From: Macrobrachium rosenbergii
Lineage: Eukaryota; Arthropoda; Malacostraca; Decapoda; Palaemonidae
Length of the DNA stretch: 64,000 nucleotides
Reading direction: 5' to 3'
NCBI RefSeq assembly: GCF_040412425.1
Contig: NC_089756.1
Coordinates: 9,703,226-9,767,225, forward strand
Below are positions 49,457 to 61,640 of the stretch, in pieces; the first letter of the stretch is position 1; the number at the start of each line of letters is the position of its first letter. The translations under genes were made by a program, and so were the position numbers. Under the pieces are notes generated by a model. It did not search any database. It saw only the letters and a list, made by a program, of their open reading frames with translations, and was not told where the DNA came from.

Positions 49457-49526
49457 ATGGCCAAGATCTTAGGAAAATACAAGCTCGAGACATCCGAGAA
49501 CTTCGATGAGTTCATGAAGGCTCTGG
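49457..49526 (+). CDS. Fatty-acid-binding protein (FABP/iLBP family), first coding exon
   Basis: ATG at 49457 encodes MAKILGKYKLETSENF followed by DEFMKAL, then a consensus donor (G|gtaagtg, GT at 49527-49528). The segment matches the start of intracellular lipid-binding proteins: an Lys/Gly-x-Tyr strand followed by the SENFDEFMKALG helix. In the family the first intron falls at this place, after about 24 codons, which fits. FABPs are about 130-residue cytosolic beta-barrels that carry fatty acids or retinoids. The remaining three-quarters of the protein was not found downstream, so a long first intron (holding the CR1 and I-like LINEs) or a missing rest is implied. The exon is too short to name the subtype. 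Confidence 0.72.
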
Positions 49527-50150
49527 GTAAGTGCAAGGTCCCTGCGGACATGACGTACTTGCAGAGATTAGTGTTGTTTACTGGTGTAACGTTGGGAGCG
49601 GCACAATCGATATACACGGAGGGTTCGGAACGCCGCGTGACAGATGCCTTTCCCTCCTCGTGAAAACGTGCGCCAGCAACAGATTATGCCGGGACGAGAA
49701 TTATATATTTAGGCCTATGCCGTTTAATGTCAGAGTATCGTATTGCTGTCTCATAATTCTGTTCTTTATAAATAGTTTAATCAGTATTTTTGTGTTTTTG
49801 CCAATTAGGCATAGGCTAAAAAGCACAGCAAGAAATTATGCCGGGACGAGAATGATTTATTTAGACCTATTCCGGCTAATGTATTTCTGCCTCCCAAGCC
49901 AGTTCCGTATGAGTATTAGGGTTGTTAAGTTAACGTTTTGGTACTTAAGCCAGGTACAGAAGCACAGCAGTTTGCTGAAGAGGATGAAAGTCACTTAGCC
50001 TAGGCCTATTCCATTTAATGACAAAGGGTATTTCTAACTAGCAACCGAAAAACTGGAGAAAAAGTTAAGTTAGAAGGAAATCGCCGCTGCTACTAAAATC
50101 TACCAGTCAAAGCCTTGGTCAAGGTATCTCATTTCTTGAGTTTTTATATA
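49527..50150 (+). other. Probable first intron of the FABP gene
   Basis: A sequence starting tatgccgggacgagaatta (about 49686) recurs at about 49838 and, weaker, at about 50657, each followed by ttattt/taatttagcc and attcc words. These are three degenerate copies of about 150 bp. No exon 2 of FABP is recognised. Confidence 0.4.
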
Positions 50151-50154
50151 AATA

Positions 50155-50605
50155 ATACTAGCTGACCAATTTGGCGCTGCCCGGTATAACTGAATGACAA
50201 CCTATAAACTTTCTCTCTCGCCTCCCTACCACCCCCTCTACTCTCTCGCCCACTTCCCCTCCCTTTCACCCAGTCATCCCCTTCGCAACCCCCACCTCCT
50301 TTGGTGCCATTGGTGTTTTGCCCACACAGTATTCTTTTCCAGATGGTAAGTCACATGTATACCGAAATAGGTATGATAAATTCGTAAAGTTACTTAGTCT
50401 ACGGGCATAACCAGCCCCGTTTCACGGGCAGAGCCAGAACAACCCCACCCCCTTTGGTGCCCTTTGGTGCTAGTGATGTCTCATCCCCCACAGTACTGCT
50501 TTTTAGATAGTAAGTCATATTTATACCAAGTGTGGTTGAAATTGCTCAATGCGTTTCAAGAGTTATTCGGCACATACATAGATCCATTTATACAAGTAGA
50601 TTGTT
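50155..50605. repeat. Decayed interspersed repeat
   Basis: It starts tagctgaccaatttggcgct and ends with acatagatccatttatacaa before gtagatt. Inside, the phrase tttggtgcc occurs three times (about 50300, 50454, 50464), and gtaagtcacatgtata and gtaagtcatatttata are related. This is a tandemly duplicated old repeat of LINE/SINE 3'-end appearance. Class unsure. Confidence 0.4.
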
Positions 50606-50950
50606 GAATTAACAGTTTTTTACTTTGGCCAATTACAGAAGCACAGCAATGGCTGAACGGGACGAGAATGTTAATTTAGCCTTATTCCATGTAATGTGAG
50701 AGTATCGTATATCTCTCGAGCAAGTTCCACATGAATATCATTGTTAAATTGGCAGTTTTGTGCTTTAACCAGCTACAGAAGCACAGCCTTAGGAAGAAGA
50801 GAATTGACTATGGTGTGAGTTTTCAGCCGGTTGTAGGTCTATTTTCTGATATTGCAAGCTTCGAGATATGAATTTATATCAAGAGTTTCGTGCACGTTGT
50901 AACAACAGTTAGTACGTGCCTAGGCCAGTAACATATACTGTCCACATTCG

Positions 50951-51101
50951 GGTCGTTTCGGCCGTAAGCACGTTTACGTGCAAAATGGGTGCCGTGTTTA
51001 GTACCAGCCCCTTGGGGATGTACGTAAAACATGAAATAATAATGGTAAATACCATAAACATAACGTCTTACATTGTTTTGGATGTTACGGCCGAAACGAC
51101 C
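50951..51101. mobile_element. 151-bp MITE-like element with 17-bp perfect inverted ends
   Basis: ggtcgtttcggccgtaa (50951-50967) and ttacggccgaaacgacc (51085-51101) are exact reverse complements. Similarity continues imperfectly outside the ends (tactgtcc on the left, rc of the right flank gtcc/tactgtcc). No clear target duplication. Superfamily unknown. Confidence 0.6.
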
Positions 51102-52167
51102 AGGACCGTACTGTCCATAAGAAGTTAGTTACATGCTAGGCTTATTCTCATTTTCGGTATCCGTATGCGCCTATTTTTCCGGAAAGCTCGTGTTAAGGTT
51201 TTTGCATTAGAAGGAATGAACTAATGTTATTAATAACCTGTAATTATTTACTGTCGATTCAAAGAGACGAAAACTCCCTTGATCGTCACCAGAACAAATT
51301 GTCGTGTAGCCCCCTGCTAGTCTTGGGCACTTTTAGTTGAAGGGGCTGCGGTTTAAGGGAACTACAGGTAAATCAGGAATTGTTTTTACCCACACTGCAA
51401 TGCTGTGTACAGATATTTTTTTAGGCCACCTGAAGTCATTAACTACAGTACTTAACTTACATAAATCAGTGGAGTCTGCATTTTTTAAGAATATAGATTC
51501 TTTTACTAAAATGGGACAGAAGGCTTTTAGAAAGTCACTAGTTATCCCAGGAACTTGAGAATAATCTACATAAAAAAATACTTATTCTAGAAAATAATCA
51601 TAATAAGCTTACTGGAGAGCGCAGTTATCAAAGTTTTTCTTGACAAATAGAATACATTATATACTGTTCATTATATAGGCGTACACTGAGGTGATAAGTG
51701 TAATACTATCACACAGATTTTTCGATAACAGTAATTCTCTCTCTCTCGTCTTGATTAAACAATACTGTGATCGTGCCGTATACACGTATAAAGACTGCAT
51801 TTTCTAGTGCCTGGTACCATTCTCATCCCAAGGTTGTGATGTCAACAGCCTAAGTACAGTAGTTTCTCACTCACTTTTAGCGCTCCAGTCTCAAGTTATA
51901 GAAATTTTGTTACCACCAGGTATATGTATTAGGTGGTACCGAAAATAGGCCTATCATTAATAAATGCTGTTCGTTACTTTTTAATGTGACTGGTATAGGT
52001 AGACTCAGTTCTGTAAGGGTCATGCTAACGAATCAACTACAAGTGATATTTCGCCTCAGGTTCCAAGTAGCCTACCAAGCTACAGGTAATTCTTGTCAAG
52101 AACAAAGAAAAAGCAGCTTTGAAATTATTCTTCCCTGATGATGATTATCTGGCTACATGCGTAGTCA
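51102..52167. other. Intergenic/intronic stretch
   Basis: A 73-codon frame at 51337-51558 has no recognisable domain. Nothing else is seen. Confidence 0.35.
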
Positions 52168-52333
<166 letters not shown>

Positions 52334-52589
52334 AGTGTGTGTAGACCTCGTTTTAATGGAGCTTTAAATTTTTTCGGTTTTCGGTGTTGTCCTGGTTGTT
52401 TCAATCGTTTTTGGATTGTGAGTATTATTTTGAGACCATGATTGCCACAGCGATAACGGTTGGTTAACGTGACTGTTGACGTTTTAGGAGAGAAAATTCC
52501 TAGGTACTTGTTGGCCCTTGACACAAAAAAAAAAAGAAAAAAAAATAAAGCGGTGGATTTTTCCGTTTACCAACTAATGTCCCTGTAGC

Positions 52590-53770
52590 ATTTGCAGGTC
52601 TATATCGAATGTATTTGGGGATGTGCTTACTTCACTTTCACTTTTTTGGTTTTATGTACAGCCCTCCACAGGGATAATTACCTCTCTGGCGGGCCTAATT
52701 ACGTTTTCAAAATAAGGTGCTGCTTATATTTTATGATTGTCTTTGTGTTTTCTCGCCAGTATCGTAACTCCTGCAGAATAGGAGAGCCTTTAGTTCCGTT
52801 TTAAATTTGCATTCTTCTTGTATGCTCTTCACTTCAGAGGGTATTTTGTTGTATAGTGTTGGTGCTCAGTGTACAAATGCTCTCTCGCCTGACTTACAAT
52901 TTATTTGTTCTAGATTTATTTGTTCTAGGTTCAAATAGTCTTATATGCTTCACTTGCATGTCTGGTTACAATATTATTCATTTCGGATCTAAAGAAGCTT
53001 AAGCAGTTTCTCAGATATGTTGGTTCATCATATTTTAGTGCTTTAAAGACTCTTAGTAGTATTTTATATTCTATTCTAGCTTATACTAGGAGCCAATGTA
53101 GCTCAATTAGTGCTGCGGTTGTTTTACCATGGGAACGTAGACCTTTTATTGACCTGGCGACTCTATTTTGTACTTGCAATTTTCTTAGTAGGTTGTTAGG
53201 GAGACCGTAGTATATAACGTTGCAGTAGTCAAGCCTCGAAAGTACTTGGTTGGAAAATGCTTTTTTCAGAGTATCTTCGTTTAGGTATTTTCTAATAAAT
53301 ACAATATTTCAAATATGACAGCTACAGGTTTTTGTAATATGCAATATAATATATGGTTCATCGACAATTTATCAATAAATACTCCTAATCTCCTCACTGC
53401 TGCTACAATATTTATTATTGACGAACCAATAGTTATTCTTTTGAAGTGTTCAGATTTTCGTAGTGCACTGTCGGATCCAAACAGCATACACTCAGTTTTG
53501 TCTTCATTAAGTTTCTTTCTTCGCCGACATCCATTTTTCGATATCTTTCACTATTGCACCAATATTATTGCATCAGTTTTATGAATGGTGTCTTCTGCCA
53601 TTTCGACAGGAAAATAGAATTGGGTATCACCATGACAATAATAAAAGAGGCTATGGTAGCCGTATGCCAACCAGATCACGCGTACTAATCGAAATACCAG
53701 CAGTATTGCTGGCATGGTTGCATATTAATGCCTATCTGTATTACGAAACCCTCACTTGCGCACCAGATTA
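52590..53770 (-). mobile_element. CR1-like LINE, 3' fragment of the RT ORF (broken)
   Basis: On the minus strand, translation in shifting frames gives a degraded active-site box (GDTQFYF, about 53610), then LNEDKTECMLFGSDSALRKS (about 53440-53500), ITIGSSIINIVAAVRRLGVF, ARIEYKILL-type text (YKILLRVFKALKYDEPTYLR, about 53030) and a C-terminus (RERLYTEHQHYTTKYP, about 52860). This is the thumb and C-terminal region typical of CR1-type non-LTR retrotransposons. Only the 3' third remains, with many stops. An A-rich tract near 52528-52550 lies beyond its 3' end. Confidence 0.75.
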
Positions 53771-56032
53771 GTTATGCCGAACTAAAGATGAATGAATATT
53801 TTTTCCGTTGTAAGGTAATTTTTTTTTTTTTTTTTTGTGAAATGTTATGGGGGGGGCGGTGTTTGTGCGATATGACATCTCCTTGTTTCAAAAATATGTT
53901 TTTTTCCGTATGAAGGTTGTTTAGTTATCTAAATATTCCTGTTTCTAAGTTTTCTAGGAAAACGGCTTAACGTTTTTCAAGAGACCATTATGAAAATTAA
54001 ATACAGCCTAATCTCGCCCTTTAGCAGAATTTGATCAACGTTGACTTGAAGTTACAAAAAATTAACAAATAGTTTTATCCTACCATTCATGTTGACATAT
54101 TTAATCGTGTACATTTTACAAATTATATATTTCAATGTTAATATTTTTCTGTAGTTACCCATATAAGGTTTTATCAGTATATATCTGTTTATTATCCTCG
54201 ATTTTATAAACCGTCTAATACCATGAACTCGAACAATGATCAATGGAACTGTATAGGCGACCTCTTGAAATTCGAAGCATAGTTTTGTAGCGGTAAATTC
54301 CAGTTTAGTGGTGGTCGAATTATTAATCCCATTGTCTTCTTGTCCTTGTTTCGATTTCATGTTTGGGAAAATTAATAACGTAAAGATTAAAATTTGGGAC
54401 GATAATTTTGCATGGTTGAATGGGTGATTGTGAAACCCAACGCATGGGGGTTGAATGGGTAACGTCGGTTGTATTCAACCCATTCATTGCATGCAGTCTT
54501 GAGTTAGTTTAGCGCGCTGCAGCACCGGTGGGTGGGGTTACAGCCGCATGGGGTGAGTGGATATTACGATGTAGTCTAGGGGTTTGAAGAAATGCCAGCT
54601 TGCTATTGGCTGGCGGCGGAGGCGCGGTCTCGTACGATGCCGATGGCGCAGCTGCGGCGTTTTCCACCTTGGAGGAATGATCATTACTTCCTCCCTACCC
54701 TTCGCAGCCCCCAACCCCACCCCTGGCGGAAGACTGCCGGCACACGTGGTCATGAGAATTGTGGCGTCTCGTTTGTTCCAGCCAGAGTGCTGTTTTTTTT
54801 TTTTATCGTGGGATATTCTTAAGTTTTTGTTTTTTGGTTTTAGATTTTGTATGGAAAGTAATCACATAATTTTTTGTAGTTGATTCATTTAAAAGGTGAA
54901 CTGGGAAATGCACGCAGCCATAGACTAGAGGCTTTAAACTTTTCCTCAACATATTTGCTCAGATATCTGATAAGTTCGTTGAACAATGATGTGGATTCAG
55001 CGAATGTCTGGCGCCTGAAATAAGATTGTCATCATGAAACCTCAGCAGTATTATCGTTTATTGATTATGGAAGACTTGACAGAGGGTTTTTAAACATCGG
55101 CCGATGATATTGTTCTAGCAAGTATTAACCCCCTCCCCGCCGAATATTTGTTTCACATTTTTTGCTGTAGTCTTATGAAGAGTCGTTATCCTGTATGTGA
55201 CTGTTTATTGAAGTGATGGTTATCTCGAAGATTTCCCTGTGTTCGAGAATCTTTTAACCTTACCAATAATTAGTGTCATGCTGTAGGTGCTTTTTGACTT
55301 GATTAGTCACCACAAGGTCATTTTTTTGTAGTGCCTTGGTGTCATTTTCCTTAAGTAGCTGAGCTTTTATGTGAAGTCGTCTGTAATCAATATGAAAAGA
55401 TTAACAAAGGAAAAATATGGAAATGGAAATGGAAATTATGCCGAATGAGAACCTGGTATATGCTGTGATACGTCTAACAAAACGTAGACTAAGGTCAGTC
55501 AAAGTTCACACAAAATTGAAACGATGAGAAAGCTGATCGACAAAAAATGGGTGGGTGTGTCTTAGACTTAGAAAAAAAGGGCATACGCAAAACGGGAATA
55601 TATTAGGTATTAAAGGATAGAGCAGTAAAAAAAGCTATAAATACTGTGAGTATACATTGAAGTAAATAAGGAAGCTGGGGAAAGGGATTTGAAGATAGCG
55701 GAGGAATGGATGACAAAATCTTAAATACAAAAGAAGAATTAATGATTCAGGGAGATTTCAACGTACATTTAGGGTTCTTACGATACCAGGAGGAAAACGA
55801 AACGGGGAGAGATTATTGTAGATCATTAACGGGCATGGATAAATCTTACTATTGTAAGAAAATGTATATAATAGACGTAGTAAATAAAATGTAATTATAC
55901 TGATAATGATAGCAATATTTTTGTAGATTGGTAAGCTTAAGGCTTTGTCAAATGGGTGGAGCTATATAATTTAAGGATATAAATTACTTCTGTATGTAAA
56001 TGAAGCAGTAGCCGAGAGATAGGGAGAGAAGA
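53771..56032. other. Intergenic/intronic stretch
   Basis: A local inverted pair (ttgaatgggt near 54415 and 54451; acccattcat near 54478) gives a small palindromic zone. The 54500-54780 part is more GC-rich. No gene is recognised. The end of this stretch (56033-56047) is the LINE target duplication. Confidence 0.4.
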
Positions 56033-56047
56033 CAACAATAGGACTTC

Positions 56048-56674
56048 CCCTCGATTTGGGACCACCTTGACGTGGTGAGGGGGCTCTTGAACCCAAGGAA
56101 TCTGTTCCCGGGCTTGAGTCAAAGTGTCTCATAGACCATTATATATTTCTTTGAATTAATTTTTGTGGAATTTTCCGCTTGTGCTAAAATTTATTGGGTA
56201 TGATAAACAGGAAAAAATATAACTGGGATTGGGTTTATATCCGAAGCAAAATAATGGGAACTGTGGCAGGACCATCAGCTGCCCGATAATGTTCGGACCT
56301 GAGACATCAGGCGGAGCTATTCTTTAGGACAGGACCACGGATTCCAGGGGCGTCCGGTTCTGGGGATAGGACTCTCGGCATTCTATCCGGTATGCCCATA
56401 ACACGATTAGAGTGGGATGATAGTATTCTCGTAATACCTTCGGTCCTAGCAGACAGGTTTGGCTTACACTTGGGCCACTATAATCATATTGTGCCATCCC
56501 CTGTGGGGTAGGGTAGGGACGCGGACATTTGGGAGTCAGTTCTCACTTGTGCCATTGGTGGAAGAATAAACCCCATGAAAGGTTGATGATATCTTATTAA
56601 GGTTTTCAGGTTTATTATTATTTTTTTTACCCCTCTCATATCTTTGTCTAGCATTTATAAGAATTCGAGTACCC
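56048..56674 (+). other. 5' leader of the LINE
   Basis: The first bases (tttgggaccaccttgacgtg, then gtgagggggc) can form nested stems: TTGGG with CCCAA, and CCACC with GGTGG. The rest of the leader is G-rich and open-frame poor. In full-length LINEs such leaders hold the internal promoter and sometimes a self-cleaving ribozyme. Confidence 0.5.
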
Positions 56675-58340
56675 TTGGACCCTCTGATGGTGCTGATTGA
56701 AATTTCTCCAAATGTTGACGACGTCTTGAAACATAAATTGACAAAAAGCAGTAATAACAAATATCCTGATCGCCCTCCTGACTTCCCCTCCCCTGGACCC
56801 TCTATTCTTGCTTCATTGATGACGACTTCAAGCAAGGACACGGACTTCACTAAGAAATCTTCATCCAAAATTAAATCCTCAACACAGCCAGGTTGTATGA
56901 AAAATTTGAGAATGCTCCATATCGAAGACTTATCAGTCTGTTGTGATTATGAAATTATCTCGAAAGCTATAAAATCATTTGGAACTGTTGTAGAAATCAG
57001 GATGAACTTTGATGCTGAATGTAAATGGGAAGCGTGGATAACTTTATTGATAATGAATATAAATGGGAAGCGTGGGTTACCTTTAGTAGCCATGATGAGC
57101 CTCTAAAGACTAGTAGTGTGATAAGTGCCATACAAATAGGTGAAGCTACAGTACGAGGAGCCTTAAAAAGTTCCCAAAGACATGGACGTTTATGTGCCAT
57201 CTAAATGGGCTCAGGGTAAACCAGAGAAAATGCAGAAATAAGGACTCCTAAACCTCCTATGTGGGTGGTAGCTTCAGCCAAGGAGGAAAATTATAACTAC
57301 TGTAAGTTTTGCAGGTTTCTTCAGAAAAAGGTGGGAGGAATAAAGAGTGGTGGTATTTCTTGTTTTGGGAACAACACCGTTCGTATTCATGACAAATCCA
57401 CAACCCAAGCATGTATGCTGACCTGTTTGGACATCAAAAATGATGAAATGATTACGAAAGTCAAGCCCCGCTTAACCCTCAGTTATGGGAGAGGGGTACG
57501 ATTTGATAAAGACCTTTATGACATGACAGAAGAAGAAATTTTAGAAATGAGTCCAACTTCAGTTTGGAGGGTGAAAAAGGCAGCTATTGCCAACATGATC
57601 ATTTTAACCTTTGTAGACTGAAGTACCTTCTCATGTCATATTTGAAAATGAAATTGAAAATGAAAGAGTGCGAGTACGTCCTTTCCAGCAAAGACCAATG
57701 CAGTGCTATCATTGCTTTGAGTTTGGCCACCCATCAAAACACTGCAAAAATGCCAAAATTTGTATAAACTGCTCTGGTGTCCATCATGATGATGAATGTA
57801 ATAGAAAAGCAAAATGTGTTAATTGTCAACTGGAACATAAATCCAGTAATAAAAATTGTGAAATTTACAAATCTGAACTGTCTGCACTAAATAAATCCAA
57901 TGCAGAGCATGTAAGTATCGGTTTTGCAAAAAGACAATTAGGACAACAACCTAGGAGCTATGCTCAAGTTCTTAAGCCACAACCCCTATCTACCACCCTC
58001 TAATGTAGTAGGTGCATCAACCCCTCTGGTAGTGGCCCAGCCATCTGGGTCAGATGCTCGGCCTGTTGAGGCTAGAGGACAAGCCTCCAAGGAGGATAAG
58101 ATTGCACTTAACCCTGCCACCTTGGAATTGTCTCAGGCAGAGTCTCTGCCTGATTTACTGGAGACTGAGGAGCAAAAGCAACCAAAGAGGAGACGTTCCC
58201 CCTCATCATCATCTCCAGTTAAACATGCATCACTTAGTAATAGACACGAAGTACTAAGCTCGATGCAAGAACCCCAGCCTGAATTTAAACAAACTAACAA
58301 GAAAGGGAAACAAAATGACACCAATAAATCAACAGAATAA
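56675..58340 (+). pseudogene. Gag-like ORF1 of the LINE
   Basis: Frames at 56675-57106, 57259-57621, 57668-58003 and 57960-58340 together give an acidic/Ser-rich start, a region with YEIISKAIKSFGTVVEIRMN that looks like an RNA-recognition fold, and then three knuckles: CYHCFEFGHPSKHC, CINCSGVHHDDEC and CVNCQLEHKSSNKNC (57698-57862). A Lys/Arg/Ser tail follows (PKRRRSPSSSS). A local duplication near 57000-57085 (aaatgggaagcgtgg twice) breaks the frame. ORF1 binds element RNA in this class. Confidence 0.75.
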
Positions 58341-58469
58341 ACTAAACCTGTCGAGGCCAGTCCTTTCCAAGTCATCTCTTAATAATACTCATAAACTAAA
58401 GAGAGTAAATGAGAAGGCTCCATTCAAATGGCCTTCCACCAAGCCCAAAAAATAGTTTTCGGGTCAATA

Positions 58470-59304
58470 CTACATTGGAACTGTAGAGGTCTTGAGCTCG
58501 GAGTGAAGAGCTGAAGGTACTGCTCCATGACCATCCCAGGTATTGTCTCTCCGGGAAACTAAGCTTGGAAGCACATAAGGTAATCCTGGATTAAATTACA
58601 GCATATATAATTCTCCACCAATCGGAGATAGAGCTAAGGGAGGTGCAGCAATTATTGCGCATAAGTTGTTGCAGAGCTAAGGGAGGTGCAGCAATTATTG
58701 CGGATAAGTTGTTGCAACACTCCTTACTATAAGTTAATACTCATCTCCAAGCTGTAGCAGTAACTTTCATTTTAGACAAGCAAATTACAGTTTGCTCCGT
58801 CTATCTTCTCCTGATTTGGATTTCACCTATAATTATATTCATTTACTGATCAATCAGCTTCCTACTCCTTTCCTCTTCCTTGGTGATTTTAATGCTCACA
58901 ACCCCATATGGGGTGGGAACGCGACAGATGACTTCCATAACATCTACTCCAATACTTTTTCGGCAGTCGATCTGAGCTTTTGCTCATCTAGTGTTCACAT
59001 TGATTATGAATGGTCAGCAAATGAATATCCAAATGGGAGTGACCAGTTCCCAGTTCATGTAAAAACGGTTAAGAATCAGCCCTCTGAGTCACCTCCCAAA
59101 TGGAAGGTAGATGAAGCAGACTGGAAGAAATTAGTAAGTCTGCTCTCATGGACAAGAATGCAAAATCATTTCCATCCATCTCGGAGGCATATAATTACTT
59201 TAGTGACACCACCATCAACAGTGCAATTGCCTCTATTCCAACAACAAAAGGGAAGCCTTCCAGATCAGCAGTTCCTTGGTGGAACAAAACCTCCAGTAGT
59301 ATGA
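58470..59304 (+). pseudogene. Apurinic-type endonuclease of the LINE
   Basis: It starts with ILHWNCRGL (about 58473), then is disrupted by a 43-bp tandem duplication (58631-58673, 58674-58716). The open part at 58792-59304 has FLFLGDFNAHNPIWGG (about 58873; the catalytic GDFNAH) and SDQFPVHV (about 59038), where the family has SDHFP, so the catalytic His is replaced by Gln. The enzyme would nick the target for reverse transcription. It is broken here. Confidence 0.78.
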
Positions 59305-59639
59305 GAAAGATCGCTAGAAAATGCTACAAAAAGTATGAGGAGTGGAACTGCCCAAGTCAAAGTTATTTACCAACGTGCTGTGGCCAAGGAAAATTAATAT
59401 TTTAAAAAAGCAAAAAGAGTGTCTGGATTTACTAAAATAATGGCATTAGCTCAAAAACACTATCCAAAATGATTTGGAAGAAAATTAAAAAGCTAAACGG
59501 CAAGTTTGTCCCTGAACCTCTTTCTACCCGTAAGATGAATAGGTCACAGGGTCGCAGAAAAATAAGAACATTTCTCGAGAATATCAAGTAGTGAGAATTA
59601 TTCTCTAGAATTCCAAAACGTTAGAAGTGCCCAGATTTC

Positions 59640-60550
59640 TCTCGATTTAAGTGAAAATAATTTTGAACCACATAATGCAAAATTTACACTGCAGGAACTC
59701 AAAGGTGCCTTGCAGAATACCAAACCATCAGCCCCTGGTGAAGATAAAATACTGTATGAGATGCTGAAACATCTCCCAGAAAAGTCAAAGAAATTTCTTT
59801 TAGATATAATAAATGAAATCTGGGAAACTGGTAGTATTCCCAAGAGCTGGAAATTATCATTAATCCTCCCTGTGCAGAAACCAAATAAGGATCCTTCCTT
59901 ACCCAACAGCTACAGGCAAAAGCTCTCACCAGTTGTGTTTGTAAGCTGATGGAAAAGATGATTAACACCAGACTTGTATGGCACTTAGAAACATAAATTG
60001 TTTTCTCCATTCCAGTTTGGCTTTCGGAGAAGTAGATCTACTCTAGATCCCCTGCTCAGGCTCGCAAACCAAATACAACAAGGTTTTGCTAAACAGTGCC
60101 AAACAATAGGAGCTTTCTTTGATTTGGAAAAGGCATATGACACCACATGGCGTTATGGTATTATAAAAAAAAGTCGTAAGATGAGCATTAAAGGAAAAAT
60201 GATCAGATTTATAAGTTCGTTTTTATCAGATATATAAAGGTAAGAGTTGGGAATCATGTATCACTCCCTTTCTTACAAGAAGAGGGAGTTCCTCAGGGTA
60301 GTGTCCTTAGTGTCACCCTCGTTGCTATTAATGGAGTATTAGAAAAAATATCATCACCAGTAAAAGGCTCTTTATTTTTAGATGATTCGGCTCTGTACTG
60401 CACAGGATATGATGTAGCATCTACCAGCAGGTTCATGCAAAGAGCCATCGATAAAGTAAGCAAGAGTTTCGATTTTCCGAATCTAAAACTGTCGCTGTTT
60501 GATTCTGCAGACGCCGAACTAAGGAAACCATTCCAACTCTTACCTTAAGT
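59640..60550 (+). pseudogene. Reverse transcriptase of the LINE
   Basis: In shifting frames: NTKPSAPGEDKILYEMLKHL (59713), WKLSLILPVQKPNKDPSLPN (59851), CKLMEKMINTRL, FGFRRSRSTLDPLLRLANQI (60016), IGAFFDLEKAYDTTWRYGII (60108; motif A with its Asp), EEGVPQGSVLSVTL (about 60282) and the active-site box LFLDDSALYC (about 60370; FLDD in place of the usual YADD/FVDD). At least three frameshifts separate the blocks. Confidence 0.82.
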
Positions 60551-61200
60551 GGAATTATTTTACCTTACTCTACTGTAGTAAAATTTTTAGGAATGGTCTT
60601 TGATGAAAAGCTCATTTGGAATAATCATATTCACCAGTTAAAAGTGAAAGTGAAGAGATCACTAAATATTTTAAAAGCATCTAATTTTAATTGGGGTGCT
60701 GATAAGAAATCGTTGTTAAGGCTCTATAATGCAGTATGTTTAAGTTAGACTGTGGCTGCCAAGTATACTCTTCTGCTTCAAAGATTAAATTAAAGGAATT
60801 GGACGCTGTGCATAATATGGGGCTAAGGATATGTACTGGAGCTTTTAGAACTTCACCCATTAAAAGTATTTATGTAGACTCCCATTAGCTACCACTGGAC
60901 TTAAGGCGACACAAGCTAGGTCTGAGCCACACCATGCGGCTGAAAAGCTCGAAGGAGAATCTTACATTTGAGATCTTAAAACAGTGTGACCCAAGTCTTT
61001 TTGGATCTAGATCTTCAATACCATTTCAAATCAGACAGCTGGGTGAACTGGAGGATGAAAGTATAAAAACGCAGATTCTACAAGTGAAGCATCCTGCTAT
61101 CCCTCCAAGGTTTATTCCAGCAGTAGATGTCTGCATTAAAGGGACAGAGGAAAGATCGTCCGGAAGAAGTAGTCAGAAACAAGTTTTTGGAGCATGATGA
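60551..61200 (+). pseudogene. RT thumb and connection region of the LINE
   Basis: Pieces such as VKFLGMVFDEKLIWNNHIHQ (about 60585) and LKELDAVHNMGLRICTGAFR (about 60790), followed by a frame at 60934-61197, fit the segment between the RT palm and RNase H of I/Jockey-type elements. Broken frames. Confidence 0.65.
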
Positions 61201-61640
61201 GAGGCATATAAATGACAAAAAAATCGATACTGACGGATCAGAATCGGAAGATGGAGTAGGATGTGCAGTGGTGTGTGAGGGGGAATCGTATATAAAAAAG
61301 TCATCAGACTCCTCATCCATATTCACTGCTGAAGCAACAGCCATAGTTGATGCTTTAAATCTTGCATCAGATAAATTTAAATCCACAGTAATATATAGTG
61401 ACTCAAGGAGTGTTTTAGAAGCCCTAAAGAAGTTTAACCCTACCCATCCCTTAATTCAAAAGGCTCAGGAATGGCTTTTTTATCTTTCAATTCGCCACAG
61501 ATCGGTAGTTTTGTTGGATTCCTGGGCACACTGGTCTAGAAGGGAACGAAGTGGCTGATAGTAAAGCAAATGATGCTGCAAGATGTGATTTCTTAACTAA
61601 TAAGTTGCCACATTTAGATATACGTCCAGTTATCAGACGG
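61200..61640 (+). pseudogene. RNase H domain of the LINE
   Basis: IDTDGSESEDGVGCAVVCEG (about 61220), FTAEATAIVDALNLAS (about 61322) and VIYSDSRSVLEALKKF (about 61388) carry the three conserved acidic positions. After HRSVVLLDSWAH the frame shifts, and TGLEGNEVADSKANDAA continues in another frame (about 61530). The fourth catalytic region is thus out of frame. Confidence 0.8.

Noticed and set aside
55706..55894. ORF with MIQGDFNVHLGF resembling an endonuclease motif (GDFN)
   Set aside because: Probably a short fragment of an RTE-type or other LINE endonuclease. One motif without the surrounding domain is not enough to annotate an element, although it would fit the repeat-rich setting.
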